Part shown: in pieces, positions 36,601 to 50,840 of the stretch | How the letters are laid out: every line of letters begins with the position of its first letter | How positions within the stretch are numbered: the stretch's first letter is position 1 | From: Pholis gunnellus | Taxonomy: Eukaryota; Chordata; Actinopteri; Perciformes; Pholidae | DNA length: 64,000 bases | Direction: 5' to 3' | Assembly: GCA_910591455.2 (NCBI GenBank) | Contig: OU342821.1 | Coordinates: 13,703,787-13,767,786 of the forward strand | Translations under genes and position numbers: made by a program | The notes under the pieces: generated by a model | Told to the model about the DNA's origin: nothing | Databases searched by the model: none | Seen by the model: only the letters and a program-made list of their open reading frames with translations

Positions 36601-39600
36601 AAGGCATCATTTGGTGGGTTTCTATAATCGTTATGTAAAGCAGGACAGGAAAATTAAGAGGGAAATCAAGTAAGAAGTTAGACGAAGCAAACTGAGAAAC
36701 ATAGAGGATGGAGTCCGAGTTTACCAATGTGAGAGAGAAGCATGAATATTTTACCGAGGCCAGGACAAGAAAAATAAGGATACTTGCCTGAATGTCAGTT
36801 CTAATAAACACTAGTTCCAGTGCCAGGTCCAGTGCCAGGTCCATTCAACACAGGAAAAATAAACTATTTTATAACATTATGAATACTGTGACAAAGCTCG
36901 TTTGCCAGATATATTGTAGGAAACGCTCTGGACTTGATACAAATCGGTTACTGGGTGCCTGAAACGTGTTGCATGCTCCGTCATGCTTTCTCCAAAGTTT
37001 TGGGTCATCTCATCAGCAAATACAAACATGAAAGCACACCACTGCTAAACGTGAAACCTCCAAAGCCTTGAATGCCTTCTGAGCAGCAGCTGCTCCACAC
37101 CTGTCGAGGCTTTTGCCAAAAACATCAAGCGTACGAATTGAATGCAGGAAGGGAACAAACTAAAGAGGGAACAGGTAGATGGGCTGAGGGTCATGCGTTT
37201 TGATATTTGGAAGACCCTCACACTCATGTCAGCCTTTAATTCATAGACTCATTCTCACCTCAAGGTTGTTCCCTCAACATTCATATTACCAATATGGGGG
37301 GGGGGGGGGGGGGGGGGGGCTAACTTTATGACTTTACCCAAAGAATATTTGATGATCACTAGCATGATTTACAATCCATCACCAGTAATGACTTAACGAA
37401 CAGTAATCAAGGGGCAATTGTCTTCTAATTATAAGATGTATTTCTCGTAATTAGCCTTTTACTAATTGCAAGATGTTGTTATCGTATTAAGATCACAATC
37501 TTATAAGACTGAATGAATGCAGTTTTCCCACATAGGCTACAAATTAATCTGGAAATACGGTTACATCAGCGCTCTCTGGGCTGGAGACATTTTACATACA
37601 AAACTAAGCAATCGCACATTTGATCTTCAGCCAAACACTTAAAAAAGATGGACGAGCAGCAAAACATTGTGCATTGATCACACATGTGTACTGGACAGAA
37701 GTCCAGTATGTTCAACATTCAATGGGAAAGCTCTGCCGTCTCAGATCCATTCACCGTATCTCATGAATGTAATGCTAACTTCCTCACCAGAACGAGATTG
37801 GAGCCATTCATCACACTGAGGCAGAGCAGTGGGAATAGCTGCCTGTAATTCACAACTGTCATGCGTCACTCCTAGGTTGAACGAAAAGGACTCAAGGTTA
37901 GCCATTAGCACTGGCCACTAGCTACCCGTTCTCTCTGCCCGGGCCACTCTCCAAAGACACCAAGGGCTGGGGAGAGGGGCAAGGGAGACTCTTTCAGTCA
38001 GGTCTTCTGTAGCGATTCTGTGACGGCAACACAGAGAACAACTTCATTGACTGAGACCTTGTTGCTGTAATTGATTGAAAACACATTAAAAAAACATTAA
38101 ATTCGGGGCAATTGAGTAACGACTTTATATTGAATAAATTAAATCATTATAAAGAAGTGGCAACAGGATGCATTAGACCCAAGTGTTGCTGTGCGTTTGT
38201 GTGCTTACAAATTTGCAAATTCAATCATCATTTATAGCTTCAACTATTAGATACAAACTGATGGATTGGATGTTTACATTTGCTCTCTTTCACACCTGTA
38301 TATCTGCTTTACATATTAACACCAAGGGTTGAATGTGTACGTATTCTCCGGGGGGGCAAAAACAGATGAGAGTTTTATGACACCATTAAGCACCGGAGCG
38401 ATGGCATTTCATTCCTCTATATGGGGTTCAAAAGACAAAGCAGGTTTGAAGACATTAAGGAACAATGGAAAAAAAGTAAGTATGCAAGGAATAGTACAAC
38501 TACACATACATCTTCTTACACATTATATACTGCACATAGATCACCCTTACAAATTAAAGTTCACACATTCTGAATGAATGCTATTCATTTTCCTAATTAC
38601 CCATTACTGCCCTCAGCTTTAATCAGGAACGGAGCAATATCTATTGAGAACTCTGTCTCTTAATGATCTTGTCAAAATTACGATGCACAGATGTCTGTAC
38701 TTAGTGGCCATTACACATTTCAGAGAGATAAAAGAAAGTGAGAGAAGTGTGAACAGTCATTGATCAAGGACGTCTACACTGAACAGTCCCACTGCAGTAT
38801 TTAGAATTAACAACAGAACATGGCCGGGGAAATGCTGTAAAGTGTAAAGACTAGAAGGAATCTTTCCAGTGATAAAACTGAGATAATAAGAAAACAATAT
38901 AAGGAAGATGTGCGCTGACTGTTTCCCAAGACAACACGCATAACAAAAAAATAAAAAGTCTCAGAAACAGCACAGCTCTAAATCACACTGACAGATGGGA
39001 GGGGAATCAAATACTGTAAAAGCATATTTGACAGCGTAATCTGGTTTAGAGGTGACAGAGATGCATGCCCTGCAGCTCCAACTCGTGCCCAATTTAACCT
39101 ATTTTAGCAAACAGTTTTATTGCTGCAAGAGCAAAAAACTTGTGAGAGTGCAATGCAGTCCCCCCAGTGAGAAATAAGAAGTCTAAACCCAGCTGTTTGT
39201 TCTGTTGTTTCTTAAATCCATGTGAATTCATACTTCATACTTAATCTTCAGTGAGAAAACCGTTACTTCTCATCTATTGGGAATGGCGTTGCCCAAAAGG
39301 CAAACAAATACTGCTATTTAAAATAGATTTAGCTTGATGTTTGATTTGCTTATTTTTATTTATTTTTTTATGTGCAAATGTTTTTTTTTACATATGCAAA
39401 CATACAGTATATCTGGATACATATATACATAAATCCATATTGCTTTGGTCTATGTCACAAAGGCTTTACTCTCTTACGGGACGACTTAATCTTCAGCACT
39501 CATCTTCACACGTCTGTACAGTGAAAATCTGCATTTCTGTGCTAATCAGCTGATCCGGATTATTTTCTGCACGCTGTGGGGACTGACTGTATCTAAAAAG

Positions 39601-42600
39601 GCCATGTTGTCTCTATCGCTCCACCACCTTTCTTCAGCAGTGACAACATAACAGATGACTATGCAACCCCCTATGAGAGTGAAGGATAGCTTTGTTCTGA
39701 GACACCACCAGACTCTGGCGCTCTCAGCTCAGCTTGATCGCCAACGGCATTTAAGAGCTGCTGTTACGAGCTTCCTTTGAAGACGAAGACAACAGCGACA
39801 TGGTTTGTTAATGAGGAGTTATGTTTGCTTATGTCAGGAAAGCAAATACAGACAATACAAACACTTGTTTTAGGAGTGTTGTCACATGTAAAAGTGGAAC
39901 TTGGATGAATGGATTTGATCATTTTAATACATAAATTCAATACATGTGGGTTCATGGTCTTTAAGAGAGATAGAGACAGATCTATAAATGCAGATTTTAC
40001 TGAAGGTTATTGCATAAATATGACCAACATACAACAATTTACTGCAACAGGCGATATCTCAATCATGCCACATAGAAAAACAGATATTATCTGCATCGCA
40101 TGTCAAAAAGTAGTCCACCTACGTCTGTTGAATTATTAGAAGGGAGAGGAAATGGAAATACTAATCTTGCTCTGAGTATCTGTTACTTGGGAATAAAGCC
40201 TGCGTGATTTAATACTCTTTCTTATTCAATTTAACATTTGCTTGGGTTTGGAGCCAGGTTGAATTGAATGCAATTGATTCAGATACAAAAATGAACCTTG
40301 TCAAATGAAATATTAAATATTGGATCCCGCATAAGTGAGTGTCCCCTTCAGTTGTTCACTGATGTTGCTCACTCTCAGCCATGCTCTCTTGAATAATCAG
40401 TGACAATAGTTTAGATGAAAGTAATCTACTGAATACTATGTGTTTTATTTGTACTGTTACTTGTTAACTCCTTCTCAAGGCCTCTGACTGAACTGTACTC
40501 CATGTTACACAGATCTCGTTCTCCCACCCTTGGCTGTAGCAGTGTTATGTGCATGTTTGTGTTACACTAAGTGACACACTTGATCCGGAATTTAACCAAC
40601 GGGTGTCAAGAGTGAAAAGATGAAAGAATTATTATAATTTGCTTTAAACCATAAATCGTTGAAATTCAATGGTAATGAGGTAAACTGAGCTGTGAAGCGG
40701 AGCAGTGGGGGGGGGAGTCATGACGCAGAGTTGTCAGGAACACAGGGTTGTGGGGGGGGATACAGGGGCTGGTGGGTAGAGGGCTTAGGGGATGAGGCTT
40801 TGCACACAACTTTTGTTTGGGTGGAGTTGCCATTTTTCCTCCCTGCTGACTCTTTATGCAAACCAGAAGCAACCAAGCAGAAATCTGGCTCCACACTGAC
40901 AACTCATCATTTAATTCCTGACTTTTGGAGTGTGCAACACATTTTAATAAACTCTTGCATACTGGGACACTAGACAAGCGCCTTCAAATGAGATTGGAAA
41001 CAGCGGTATCTGTTTTCTCTAAACTCTTATAAACCACTGGAGTTTGACGGGCCAAAATTAAACTTTGGGATGATGGTTGAAGTTATAAATGTCATCTTTG
41101 CCAAACCTGCATCCAAACAACTGTAACGGAGATGTCCCAACAGAGACATCGACTGATGAAAGATATGGCACTAATATCCCACCATCTGCTCAGCCTCTGT
41201 GTACGTCCATTAGGAAGACAGATATTGTAGCTGAATACAATAGTGTGCCATCAAGACAAACATTCTTCCATTTACGTAAAGCACAGAAACCACAACATAT
41301 TGCAGTTGTCAAACTCAAACTTTTAAAAATTGGCAAGCTAACAGGCAACCAGGAAAAGCCATGTTTACAGAGTTTTGAACTTCACCAAGCAGCCTCGGGG
41401 GAGTTCACAGAGTGCATCAGTAATACCCCTTTCTCACACAAACACAGTGGATGATACGGTACATTGACCACAGGTTCAACGAGAAGTTGACCATTCATTC
41501 CACACCACCGGGTAAATGCTTGTTGCGGTTCACACAACCCCACATCTGCCCGATGAAGTACCCCGCTATACTGTGTTCGGTGCAACACGATCAAATACAA
41601 GTTTAACTCCAGTTTCAAGCATATTTTTGATCAAGATGGATTCGTGGAAGAAATACTTCATGTAGTGTAATAACTATGGTAACCTACTGTCAAGTTGTTC
41701 TCTTTCTTTAGCAATAGAAGGATAGATTTAGCAAAGAAATGGAAAGTTAGGGTTCTCCTGCTGGGTGTGTGTTGAGATACACATCACACTCCTATAATGT
41801 CGGGCATTTGAATCTGCACGGAGAATTGTCTGGTATATTTTTCCGCAACAAAGGGGAATTGTATTGGGCATTATCATGCATCTCTAAGCCAACAATAAGG
41901 CTCTGCTTGAGAAAAAAAAATAATGTCACATCATAGAAATTTTTTTTTTTAAAACTGTGGTGCCACATGTTTTAAAATGTTCCTTACAGCAACAGAAAAA
42001 AATATAATTTATAAAATAAAGATTTTCCAACATAATAATCTAACATCGTAATAACTTCCACTTCTAATACTGGTTTGTCTGTCGTCTTATATTACTGTAC
42101 ATTTTATTGTGTCTTTTTAAAATATCATAATTTCAGTGAGACTACTATGTCTACTCATATGTCACTAAATATAATATATTATCCTCCTCTCTCATACACA
42201 TGTACATGAATTCCTATCCATTTCACACAGGGAGAAAAAAAAAGTAAGCGAATGATTGTGGAAAACAGCAGCGCATGCTGTAATGATAACAGCATACAAC
42301 AACAAACAGCTTTACCCAGCACATAGCGACTGTAATGTATAATATGACCAACTGGTGGTTGATGAGCCAAGTGATGAAAAAAGGAAGGCGCCGATACAAA
42401 AGCATTACCTGCCTGCAATCGCTAACTTGCACTGACAACAGCTGTTTTTATAAACTGAGGTTACCGAGCGCAAGAATAAACCACCTGTCATCTTCTACGG
42501 CTCAGCAGCACAGCAAGAAAGGGAACACACACACACAATGTAATAAGCAATGTCTCCAAAACTTCAGCACTGGCTCGGACTAAAATATAATTCATTGCAA

Positions 42601-45600
42601 ATGCCTTTCAACTGTCTTAAGAGCGGCAGAAAGCCTTGAGGGACTGACTCTGATAATGGATTTTTAAGCCCTCCGTGTGGCATGTCTCTGCTCTGTGTTA
42701 GCACCCACTCTGACAGGGGTGTTCAAAATAACCCGAACCCAAAAGAGTCAGAAAATAAAATAATACCACGGTGTCTGTGATCCTCGGAGTTAATCTTTGA
42801 AGACTAGAAGGCTTTGTCAGTCTTTTTGTCTGCGTATTAATCAGCGGCACACGGAGGTGTGAGACTGTTCGAAATCATTTAAGAGTCATATTTCAACTAA
42901 CATTTATACTTTCTGAAAGTGCGAGTTGAAACTAAATCTTTTCCATACTGACTGTTAAGTGGGTATGTATTATCTCTGTGTCTCCTTTACTTCTACATTA
43001 TTGAATGTGCTGATTCCTGTCTTTTCTTTGACATGCTTTAGCCTGCGCTAATGGTCAGCGAAGAGAACAAAATAAATAGTGTGGAGTCCACGCCAGTTCG
43101 CTTACACGTGCGTGTACAAACCTTTAATTCAATATGTCCAGGGGCTTGGAATAGAGTCTGATAAACAATCCAATGCTTATTAGCATATACTCATTCATAT
43201 TTTATACACACACTCTGCTACTTTCCACCTCTGGGTCTAATAAAGAGACTTCCTGTTCAATTTCTCCTGTCTCCTGTATGAAATACAAATGCTACTACCA
43301 CTGCGGAAATACATAAAACATGGTTGGGACCAGTGTTACATATGTCATTATAATTATTTTACAGATACATATTTCACACCATGTAAATCATGTCGAAATG
43401 CTAGCATGACTACACTTGTATTTACAGTAATACAACAAACCCCCATGTGATATATTTTGAGTTTGAATAAATGATACTGTAGAATGAGTTAAATTAGACG
43501 CAGCATTTTAGTATGATGGCACAAAAAGAATGTCATTGGACATAATCATTAATTCAAATATTCCAACATTAAAATGTTGCATTCACAAAGTGAGAAAAGT
43601 ACTTCTTTACTGGGAAAATAGACTAAAGCGTTGCAACCTATACAATGACACGAAATAGAACAAGGCATTAGATGCAAGACATTCGTTGGAGTGACACAGT
43701 GTACCATCGCTGTTCATGCATAATATTAATAAATGATCCATGTCGAGGTGCTCGGTTGACACATAAGAGGAACTCGCAAACAACTGCAGAGACCTAGGGT
43801 TATTATAAGGTGCTGTCATATTATCAGTAACAGAATGGTAAACATACTGTCAACAGGTTTGGGGCAAGAGGCAATTACCACTATATGTAGACAAAGACGT
43901 ATCTTAGTCATAAATAACAGCCACAAGCTACTAAATATGTCAAGGGTGGAAATTGTCTTGCTTTTGATGAAAGATGGGGACTATGAGTCAGGTTTATTAA
44001 TATGGACGAGTTGGCATGGTAACACAGTGGGAAGTAATTTGTGGGGGATGAGTTGCAGAGGGCCTGTGCAGAAAAAACTTCATCTGTACAGAAAGTGCTG
44101 AAAATGTTACAAGCGCTACACAGGTATCCAGTTACAAAGTCTATTAGCTTTGGACCACAGTGTCGGGAATGCTAAGCATCATTTGGGATAAGTGTCAGGC
44201 CAGCACGGTTTTCATGAATATTGTAAACAGAAGGTTTGGTAGAGTAGAGCCCTTTCTTTATTTCAGTTAAAAGATAAGGAAAAAGAGAGGAAAAAAACAG
44301 GACAATTGCCTTATCAGTGTTTGTCTTTGGTAGACACAAACAACGAAAAGACCAGTCAATTTATAGCCCTGTCTAAGCTCTTAATGAGCAGGCAACCGTC
44401 CTCCAGCAATTGAGATGGCTCATCAATTTAATTACTTTACAACCCAGGCCCGCCCCATGCTGTCAAAAGCCTCGCATCTGAAGTTTCCAGTCACCCTGTA
44501 CTTGTAAATATGCCAGGAGAAAAGCTTTATTGCACTGCTGTTTACAATGTCACATCTAAAATCAAACTAAGGTTTATGAATAAAGGAGGATCTCTATCAA
44601 TAAATCCTGTATATTAAACACGCACAATAAGAAGCATATTACAAATTATGTCATCACTGGTGCTGTTGTCACTGGACTAGTTCCTATTTATGAATGAGAG
44701 CCCCATTATTGTCATCACAGAGAACTCGTACACCTTTGTTTTTTCTAAGGGCAATTTCTGTCTTTTCCCTAAATTCTAACTGTAACAATGCCACACAAAC
44801 CTTAACCAGACTAAAGCAGACAGTATCATGCTGTCAGAAGGCTGTGTACAATGAATACAGGGGCACGCACCACAGCAGCGCGAGTCATACCCGCTTGTAA
44901 CCGTAGTGTCCATACATAAACTAAGGAGTCCACGGTAACACCCAAGCATACTATTTATGGCACATCAAATGTTATAGATTGCTTGCAAATATCACAAACG
45001 CCATATTAGGCTGTAGCAGATGGCAGGCAAATTTAATGAGTGGCATTATCTTGGGAAAGAAACATTAAAAAACGAGGTGATTATGTAAATGAATGAATTT
45101 CAGAATACATCCAATACTTAATCAGTCTTTTAGCTGCAAAGTCCAGCATTAACTACTGAGCAGCAGAAGCACTGATCATTATTTAACAGCTTAATCATTA
45201 TAGGTTGGCAGGCTTCATTTGTTGTTTGTTTCATTAACTGTTCAGGCGATTGGCTATTGTTATGGGTCTCCTTATTCCGATTCCTCAATTTTCGAATGTG
45301 CCCGAAACCTTTGGGAAACTTTGGGTGTGCAGTCTTCCCTACAGCACATGGAACGTGACAAGCTTGAGTGCCAGCATGCCCAGACAGCATATCTGTAGCT
45401 CCCGTGCTGCAAGCCAGACTAAAGGCTCGAATCCTGCATTACTCGTGTGTCTATAGTCTGCTGTGCCACTGAAATCGGTTGTCAACACCCTCGGAGCTCC
45501 GCTAGCTAGTTAGCTACAGCTCAGCGGCAGTTCAGCTGACAGCAGGCTGATGGATGAAAAGTGTAACTACTAAGTCTTTTATCAGTAAGCATGTCTACAC

Positions 45601-45813
45601 ACAGCCCCTTACTCCCAATAGCAACATCTAAACCAACCAATTATTAAATGGTAAACATAAACGTTTTTTTTAAACCCTGGCATTGCATGAATACAGTTTA
45701 TGTAATTAGTCCTGATTGAAACCATAAATTATACTACTCACTTACTATTTACAGCAAAGTGCTCATGTCAGCATGTTATTAAGAAACAAAAGCAGGCCGC
45801 TGCTTGCACTTAC
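33642..45813 (-). other. ASTN2 intron, 12.2 kb
   Basis: No exon is recognised. It contains a G24 run at 37296-37319, AT-rich low-complexity sequence near 34700-35050, and a diverged stretch at about 37420-37520 with repeated TAATTA/AAGAT units. Open frames up to about 120 codons (for example 41089-41454, +) have no recognisable similarity or domain. Confidence 0.88.
37296..37319. repeat. G24 homopolymer
   Basis: Twenty-four consecutive G on the + strand within the 12.2-kb intron. Length is likely uncertain. Confidence 0.9.
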
Positions 45814-45964
45814 CATGCAGCCGGATGAGTCCAACTGCCTGTCGGTCACACACTTAAAGTTCTTCTTGCAACCACCGTTATCTTTGGAGCAGTCTCGGAC
45901 CGGCCCAAAAGACGCCAGCAGGTCCTCTACGGTCTCAAAGTAAGTAGACATCATGGCCTCTTCC
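45814..45964 (-). CDS. ASTN2: ASTN2 exon, inter-domain segment and EGF start
   Basis: A 151-bp exon with acceptor GTTCCAG and donor GTAAGT. One base completes a split Arg codon, then 50 full codons end at Met in phase 0. The peptide EEAMMSTYFETVEDLLASF, then GPVRDCSKDNGGCKKNF and KCVTDRQLDSSGCM, contains the first four cysteines of the EGF-like unit that continues in the exon at 33475. Reading past the donor gives a non-homologous tail, so the boundary is firm. Confidence 0.96.
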
Positions 45965-46942
45965 CTGGAACGGAAGAAAACAAAAAGATTAAAAAAAACA
46001 GGAAAAATACCTTTTCATATGTTTTCACAGTGTCAATAGAGGCAGAAGTAATGACAAGTGAAACGAATGCTTGAGCAGGAGAACATCCCTCACCACGTGG
46101 AAAAGCCGTCTCTCATTTAGAAGCTATACATGCTTTTACATAATGTGACAACATTGTGGTGTGTTGGTGCCTTTCCAGCTGCAATTAACGACTACTTGCA
46201 ATGTTTGAAACCTTGCGTTGTATTTTGTAAAATGTACAAACGCTGACAATAACAGAGCGGTTATTGAATTCATCAAAGCATTCTTTATCAGCATGACAGG
46301 TATCCTCTGTGAGCTTGAGTTTCATTTTGTGGCTGGCAGAACAAAGGCGAGCCTTACAAAACCCAATCCAATAGTAGTTCAAAACTGATGTACCCTAGGG
46401 CTTGTGTTGTGCTGCACCAGGCGCACAGCATTGTTTTTAAAGCAGCTGTTGTAAAAGTTTCACTGGAGTGAATGTGCCTGCAGGGGTTCGCGCTGGTTCA
46501 TGGTGGGTCATGTCTGGGACTAATCGGTGCGCTGGTATTAATTGGACTTGTTTGTCATGGTGTGGTGATGGAGAGCCTAGGGAATCATCACTCTGCATCG
46601 ACTAACTCTCAGGACTCATCCAAGGCCAAGGCATCACGGCCCGCCCTCGCTGGCAATGTTGAAGGAGACAGCAGCAGAGCAAGAAAAAAAAAAAAAGACA
46701 GCACAGACAAATGCATGCATATTCAAACACAAACAGATGTAAAATTAATGTATTCCTCATTTCTTCTTTATTTGACTCGTTTTTTTTTTTACACAAAGGA
46801 TAGCATTATAATGACATTTTTCATTAGTGAAATTCCATGGAGGGCTAGATGTGTCTGCAATTAGGTTTCCATAACAATAAAACGTTATTTAAATGACATT
46901 TATTGTTCATTTATATAGAAATTAACAATGGATTCATAAGAA

Positions 46943-47517
46943 GAATAAGAGTCTACAGGCACGCTAGCAGCTCTGTGAGGCTGTATTTGGGCCTTAAACT
47001 AAATGCTAACATCAGCATGCTAACATGCTCGCAATGACAATGTTAACATGTCAATGTTGAGCAGGTAATGTTTATGACGTGCACCATCTTAGATGAACGT
47101 GTTAGTGTGCTAACATTTACAATTATCGCCTAACGCGAGGCATGGCTAAGGCTGATGGGAATATCATTAGTTTTGCAGGGATTTAGCAATAAACCAAAGT
47201 ACTGGACACATTCAAATTATGACCTGCTGTTAGCCCGAGATGAAAAATCCGGGGAATAACAAAGTGATTGCAATTCCTCCTGGAAGGGACATGACTGTGT
47301 GTGCCAATATATTTGGCAATCCATCCAATTGTTGCTGAGACATTTCACTCAAAGACGCAAATGTCAACCTTGTGGTAGAGCTGTAGAGAAGGTCAGGGGA
47401 TTACAAAAGTCAGTAGGCTTCATCTTCTGGGGACAAATAATGTACAGTGTTTGATACATTTCAGTCTATAGACCAACGTGTTGGACGGACCTTCATTGCC
47501 AACCTTGGAGCCACAAA
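46943..47517 (+). repeat. Ancient dispersed teleost repeat with GCTAACAT units
   Basis: The copy starts near 'AGAGTCTACAGGCACGCTAG', passes through 'AAATGCTAACATCAGCATGC' and repeated TAACATG motifs, then 'GCTGATGGGAATATCATTAG', 'TTTTGCAGGGATTTAG' and 'GGCAATCCATCCAATTGTTG', and ends near 'CCAACCTTGGAGCCAC'. The block order matches a repeat I recall from many fish introns. 'GAGACATTTCACTCAAAGAC' and later 'ATACATTTCAGTCTATAGAC' suggest an internal duplication of an ATTTCA-containing unit. It is non-coding and diverged. Confidence 0.72.
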
Positions 47518-47601
47518 AAGTGGAGCAAAGTGGAGAAAATAATTAAATTCATGTTTTTAGTTCAGATTGAGAATAAGAGATCCATTGACTTGTGTACAGC
47601 A

Positions 47602-47625
47602 TGTGTGTGTGTGTGTGTGTGTGTG
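47602..47625. repeat. (TG)12 microsatellite
   Basis: TG tract followed by interrupted GTGC/GTTT units, shortly after the dispersed repeat ending near 47517. Confidence 0.92.
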
Positions 47626-50467
47626 CGTGTTTGTTTGTGTTTGTCACTCAGCCACTGCCAGAGACCATTTCTGTTTGAAATAAATCATTAGAAACAAAGG
47701 AGGAATCTGCCATTTCCAAATGCTGGATCGTTATACTTTCTTCTGAGAAATGTCAGCTTGACCACTGCTGTATAGCTCAGCTGCTGTGCTTACTTCAGCA
47801 TGCTCAGCCATGCCCATACACTGAGCTCTGCATGCCTGCTGTCAGACTGAACGAAGGGGTAAGCAACCCCTGTGTTTTTCTTTGCAAAGAAACAAAAGCA
47901 CTGTCTCTTGCAATGGTACCACGGGGACCACAGTGTGCTGTGATGGTGACTCGCCTCTACAAACAGCAACACGATCTTGGATGATGTGAAGACAGATGCC
48001 CTGCTGAGCAAAGAGGATTTTGGAGGATTGCCACTGTCACTGTTTTTGTGTGTCTCTTTCTATATAAACTTTGGTGCTTATGTGGCAATGGTACTGTAGT
48101 GCGAGGCCACAGAACCCACTAATATACATATTTATGTTGTGGTTAGTTTGATTCAAATGTAGAAAAAGTAACCTCTCTTCAAAGTGGATGTAAACCATTA
48201 CAAAGTTGTGTATCTTGCGATGTTTCTTCAATGAGCAAAGATGGCAAAGCCACACTCAGTATTCACTGTCAATTGTTTTTTGCATGAAAAGAATTGTATA
48301 ATAACTTTGTTACTGGCTGAAGGGAAAGATGAAAGGCAAAGTATTCAAATTCATTAGAAAAGGCAGGAATGCTCTGTGCACAGCTTTGACAAAAAACCTT
48401 TAAAATTCAAATATTATTAATAGAAGCAGGGATGTATTGTGGGTAGATGTGGGCAGACACAGCTCTCTTTTCATTTAAAAATGACTTTCTGTTTTTATTC
48501 TTTTTCAGTGTCTGCCCATGTGTGATCAGCATTTGGAAAGCTCTTTAACACCTCACATTGTTTTCAGCAAGAGATTCTATATTTTAAGTTTCCATGTTCG
48601 ATTTTTGGCACATCAGCTATTAATAGGCACATCTTACTTGCGTGAGCGGAGGCGTATTAGGGCTCACAGACGGCACATAGGTACTGTCGGCTTTGCAAAA
48701 TCAAGCGTCTCCCGACAGTGCTGTGCTGATGGCAAACCACTCAATGTCACACACCGAATATAAATAAAAGATGTCTACCAAATGAGTCAAGAAAATCAAT
48801 CCATCAGGCCAACATGTGGATAGTCATCCATTTGATTAATGGAATCAGGAGTTCTTTGTTTTGTTTATTTATCGTAGTCAAAGTATATGGTAGCCCTTTG
48901 GCTATTTGACCTAAGCGTTGTTAAATGCTACCTAATCCAATATTCCTACTTTCTATCTGATTTGAGTTTTCATTCAATGTGGATATGAATGACATCAACT
49001 AAAAAAGGAAAATATCATATTTTGCAATGCTTTTAGTCTGTTGACCACAAGCGGAAGCATGACGTATCAACAATATATCAAATGAAAATATTTCAATCAT
49101 ATTAGATAACAGCCCCTTGGTTTAAACAATAGACTGAAGAATATGATTAAATATAGTAAAATATGTTATCATAATTTAAGCATCCTCTTCTGTCCCTAAT
49201 AGAAACTGGTGGTGTGGTTATGGCGGACCCATCATGCATGAGTGGTATTGATGTCATCCAGTAATTCCCAGTACTCAAGGTTGATGCAGAAATGCAACCT
49301 TTCAAACCTTTCTTTTTTCTGCAATATATTACAGTTTGCAGTTTTGCTGGACACACGAGCAGCTCTACTGTAGCGACGCATGCCTGTCTTGAGGCCAAAT
49401 AAACAGCCTTTAATAAACAGGGTGGGAACTTATCCTTGTGGTCAACCAGTCACAGCCTGCTGGAGGATCTCATATTCATGTATTCACTTATATTTATTCA
49501 GCCCAGTTTAGGTTAGCATTATTAGGATAGCCACAGGATATGTGAACTGAAACCCCCAACATTTCAGCAAAGTTTGTTTTCCCATATTTTCGTTGACAGT
49601 TGGTAGAGTAAAGGTTTATTTTTCCCACTAGGATTCCAAAATGAACTATCTTTCTCTTTTTTTCAAATATTTACATTAAACATAGGCCAGAATAAAAGTA
49701 TTTAAATGAATTACACATCCCTTTACTCAGTTTACGATCACAAAATGGATTAGCCTAGAATGTAATCTTCTGGGCAATAGTGTATTCCAGTACTTTCTAA
49801 ATGCTTTCCCGTTGCCAGGCTGACGGATGAAGTATTCCTGGGTCTACCTCTAGGTTTGGTCTTCTGTGGGCGTACACCTCCAAATTATTTTTGAGCTTCT
49901 TTTTCTCAGTCTAATTCTTTTGATCAGTAACCAATGTTCAGGTGTGTGGTCCGGACACAGACTGATTGGAAAATCAACTCATGTCTTCACTCTCCTTTCA
50001 TAACCATGGTCTAATACGGTACTTATTTGCTATTAAAGACTGCTGCTCTCTCCTCCTGGGTGGTTCAGGCTCATGGCCAACAGGCATCAGACTTCGGGAT
50101 ATTGATATGTCGCATTGTCACACTCAGCTATAAACTCTCCAATGTACATCAGAGATCAGAGATCAGATACGGAGCAATGAAGCTGGAAGCCAACATTATC
50201 CAAATAAAACGGAAATGCAGCCCTATCATTACCGAACAGACCTTAGCTGTGCCTTAATGAATATCAGAAACAGCGCAGGGGACAGGCTGCACTCTTGTCA
50301 TAGTCTGATGCCCACATTCAATGTGTTTGACTTCATGCAAAAAAGGGAAACACATTTCCCTAGCGCATTGAAACCCAATGATTAACTTATTGGGGCAATC
50401 AAGCTGGTAAACTGTTCCAGAGCCAAGGATCCTGCACGCCAAAAGGTAGAGATCAGTGCAATACCTA

Positions 50468-50840
50468 CTGGGCAAAGGCCAGGGGTGGAACAGATGTATT
50501 CATTGTGGACCTGGGCGATGGAAACTTGCCCTGAGAACATGGAATCACTTTCTGGGGAAGGTGCCTGGTTCTCGGTGTGTGGAGTCGAGAGAGGTACCAA
50601 CAAAAGGGAGTTGGGCTCACCTCTGCACACGGCACCACACTTCTTGATAGATGGTGGACTCTCCTACTCAGGAATTGTCCATTGGCGAGACGTGCCAGGC
50701 AGTTGTTGGACTACTGACAAATCAGTGGCTGGCTGTTGGCACAGTTAGACTTTCTCCCGGTGGATGAGAGGGTCACCACCATCATGTGGCTGCGTAATGC
50801 AGAGAGAAAAACTATTACTGTTGTTTGCGCAGATGCCATT
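50468..50840 (+). mobile_element. LINE relic, endonuclease region of a non-LTR retrotransposon
   Basis: The nucleotide order 'GTGGACCTGGGCGATGGAAA', 'GTCGAGAGAGGTACCAAC', 'GGGCTCACCTCTGCACACGG', 'CTTCTTGATAGATGGTGGAC' and 'CCGGTGGATGAGAGGGTCAC' matches, from memory, the start of the endonuclease ORF of a common fish LINE. A short + frame from about 50750 reads LPVDERVTTIMWLRNAER then KTITVVCADA, like the family's DERV..LR..TLTVVCAY motif. Frame breaks and the lack of reverse transcriptase show a dead fragment. The superfamily is not resolved. Confidence 0.72.

Noticed and set aside
41089..41454. 121-codon open frame on the + strand
   Set aside because: No recognisable domain, no splice context, low-complexity neighbourhood; consistent with chance in intron sequence.
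46472..46864. 130-codon open frame with a hydrophobic N-terminal stretch
   Set aside because: It looks like a signal peptide at first, but the rest is Ser/Lys-rich and ends in AT-rich intron sequence; no homology recognised.
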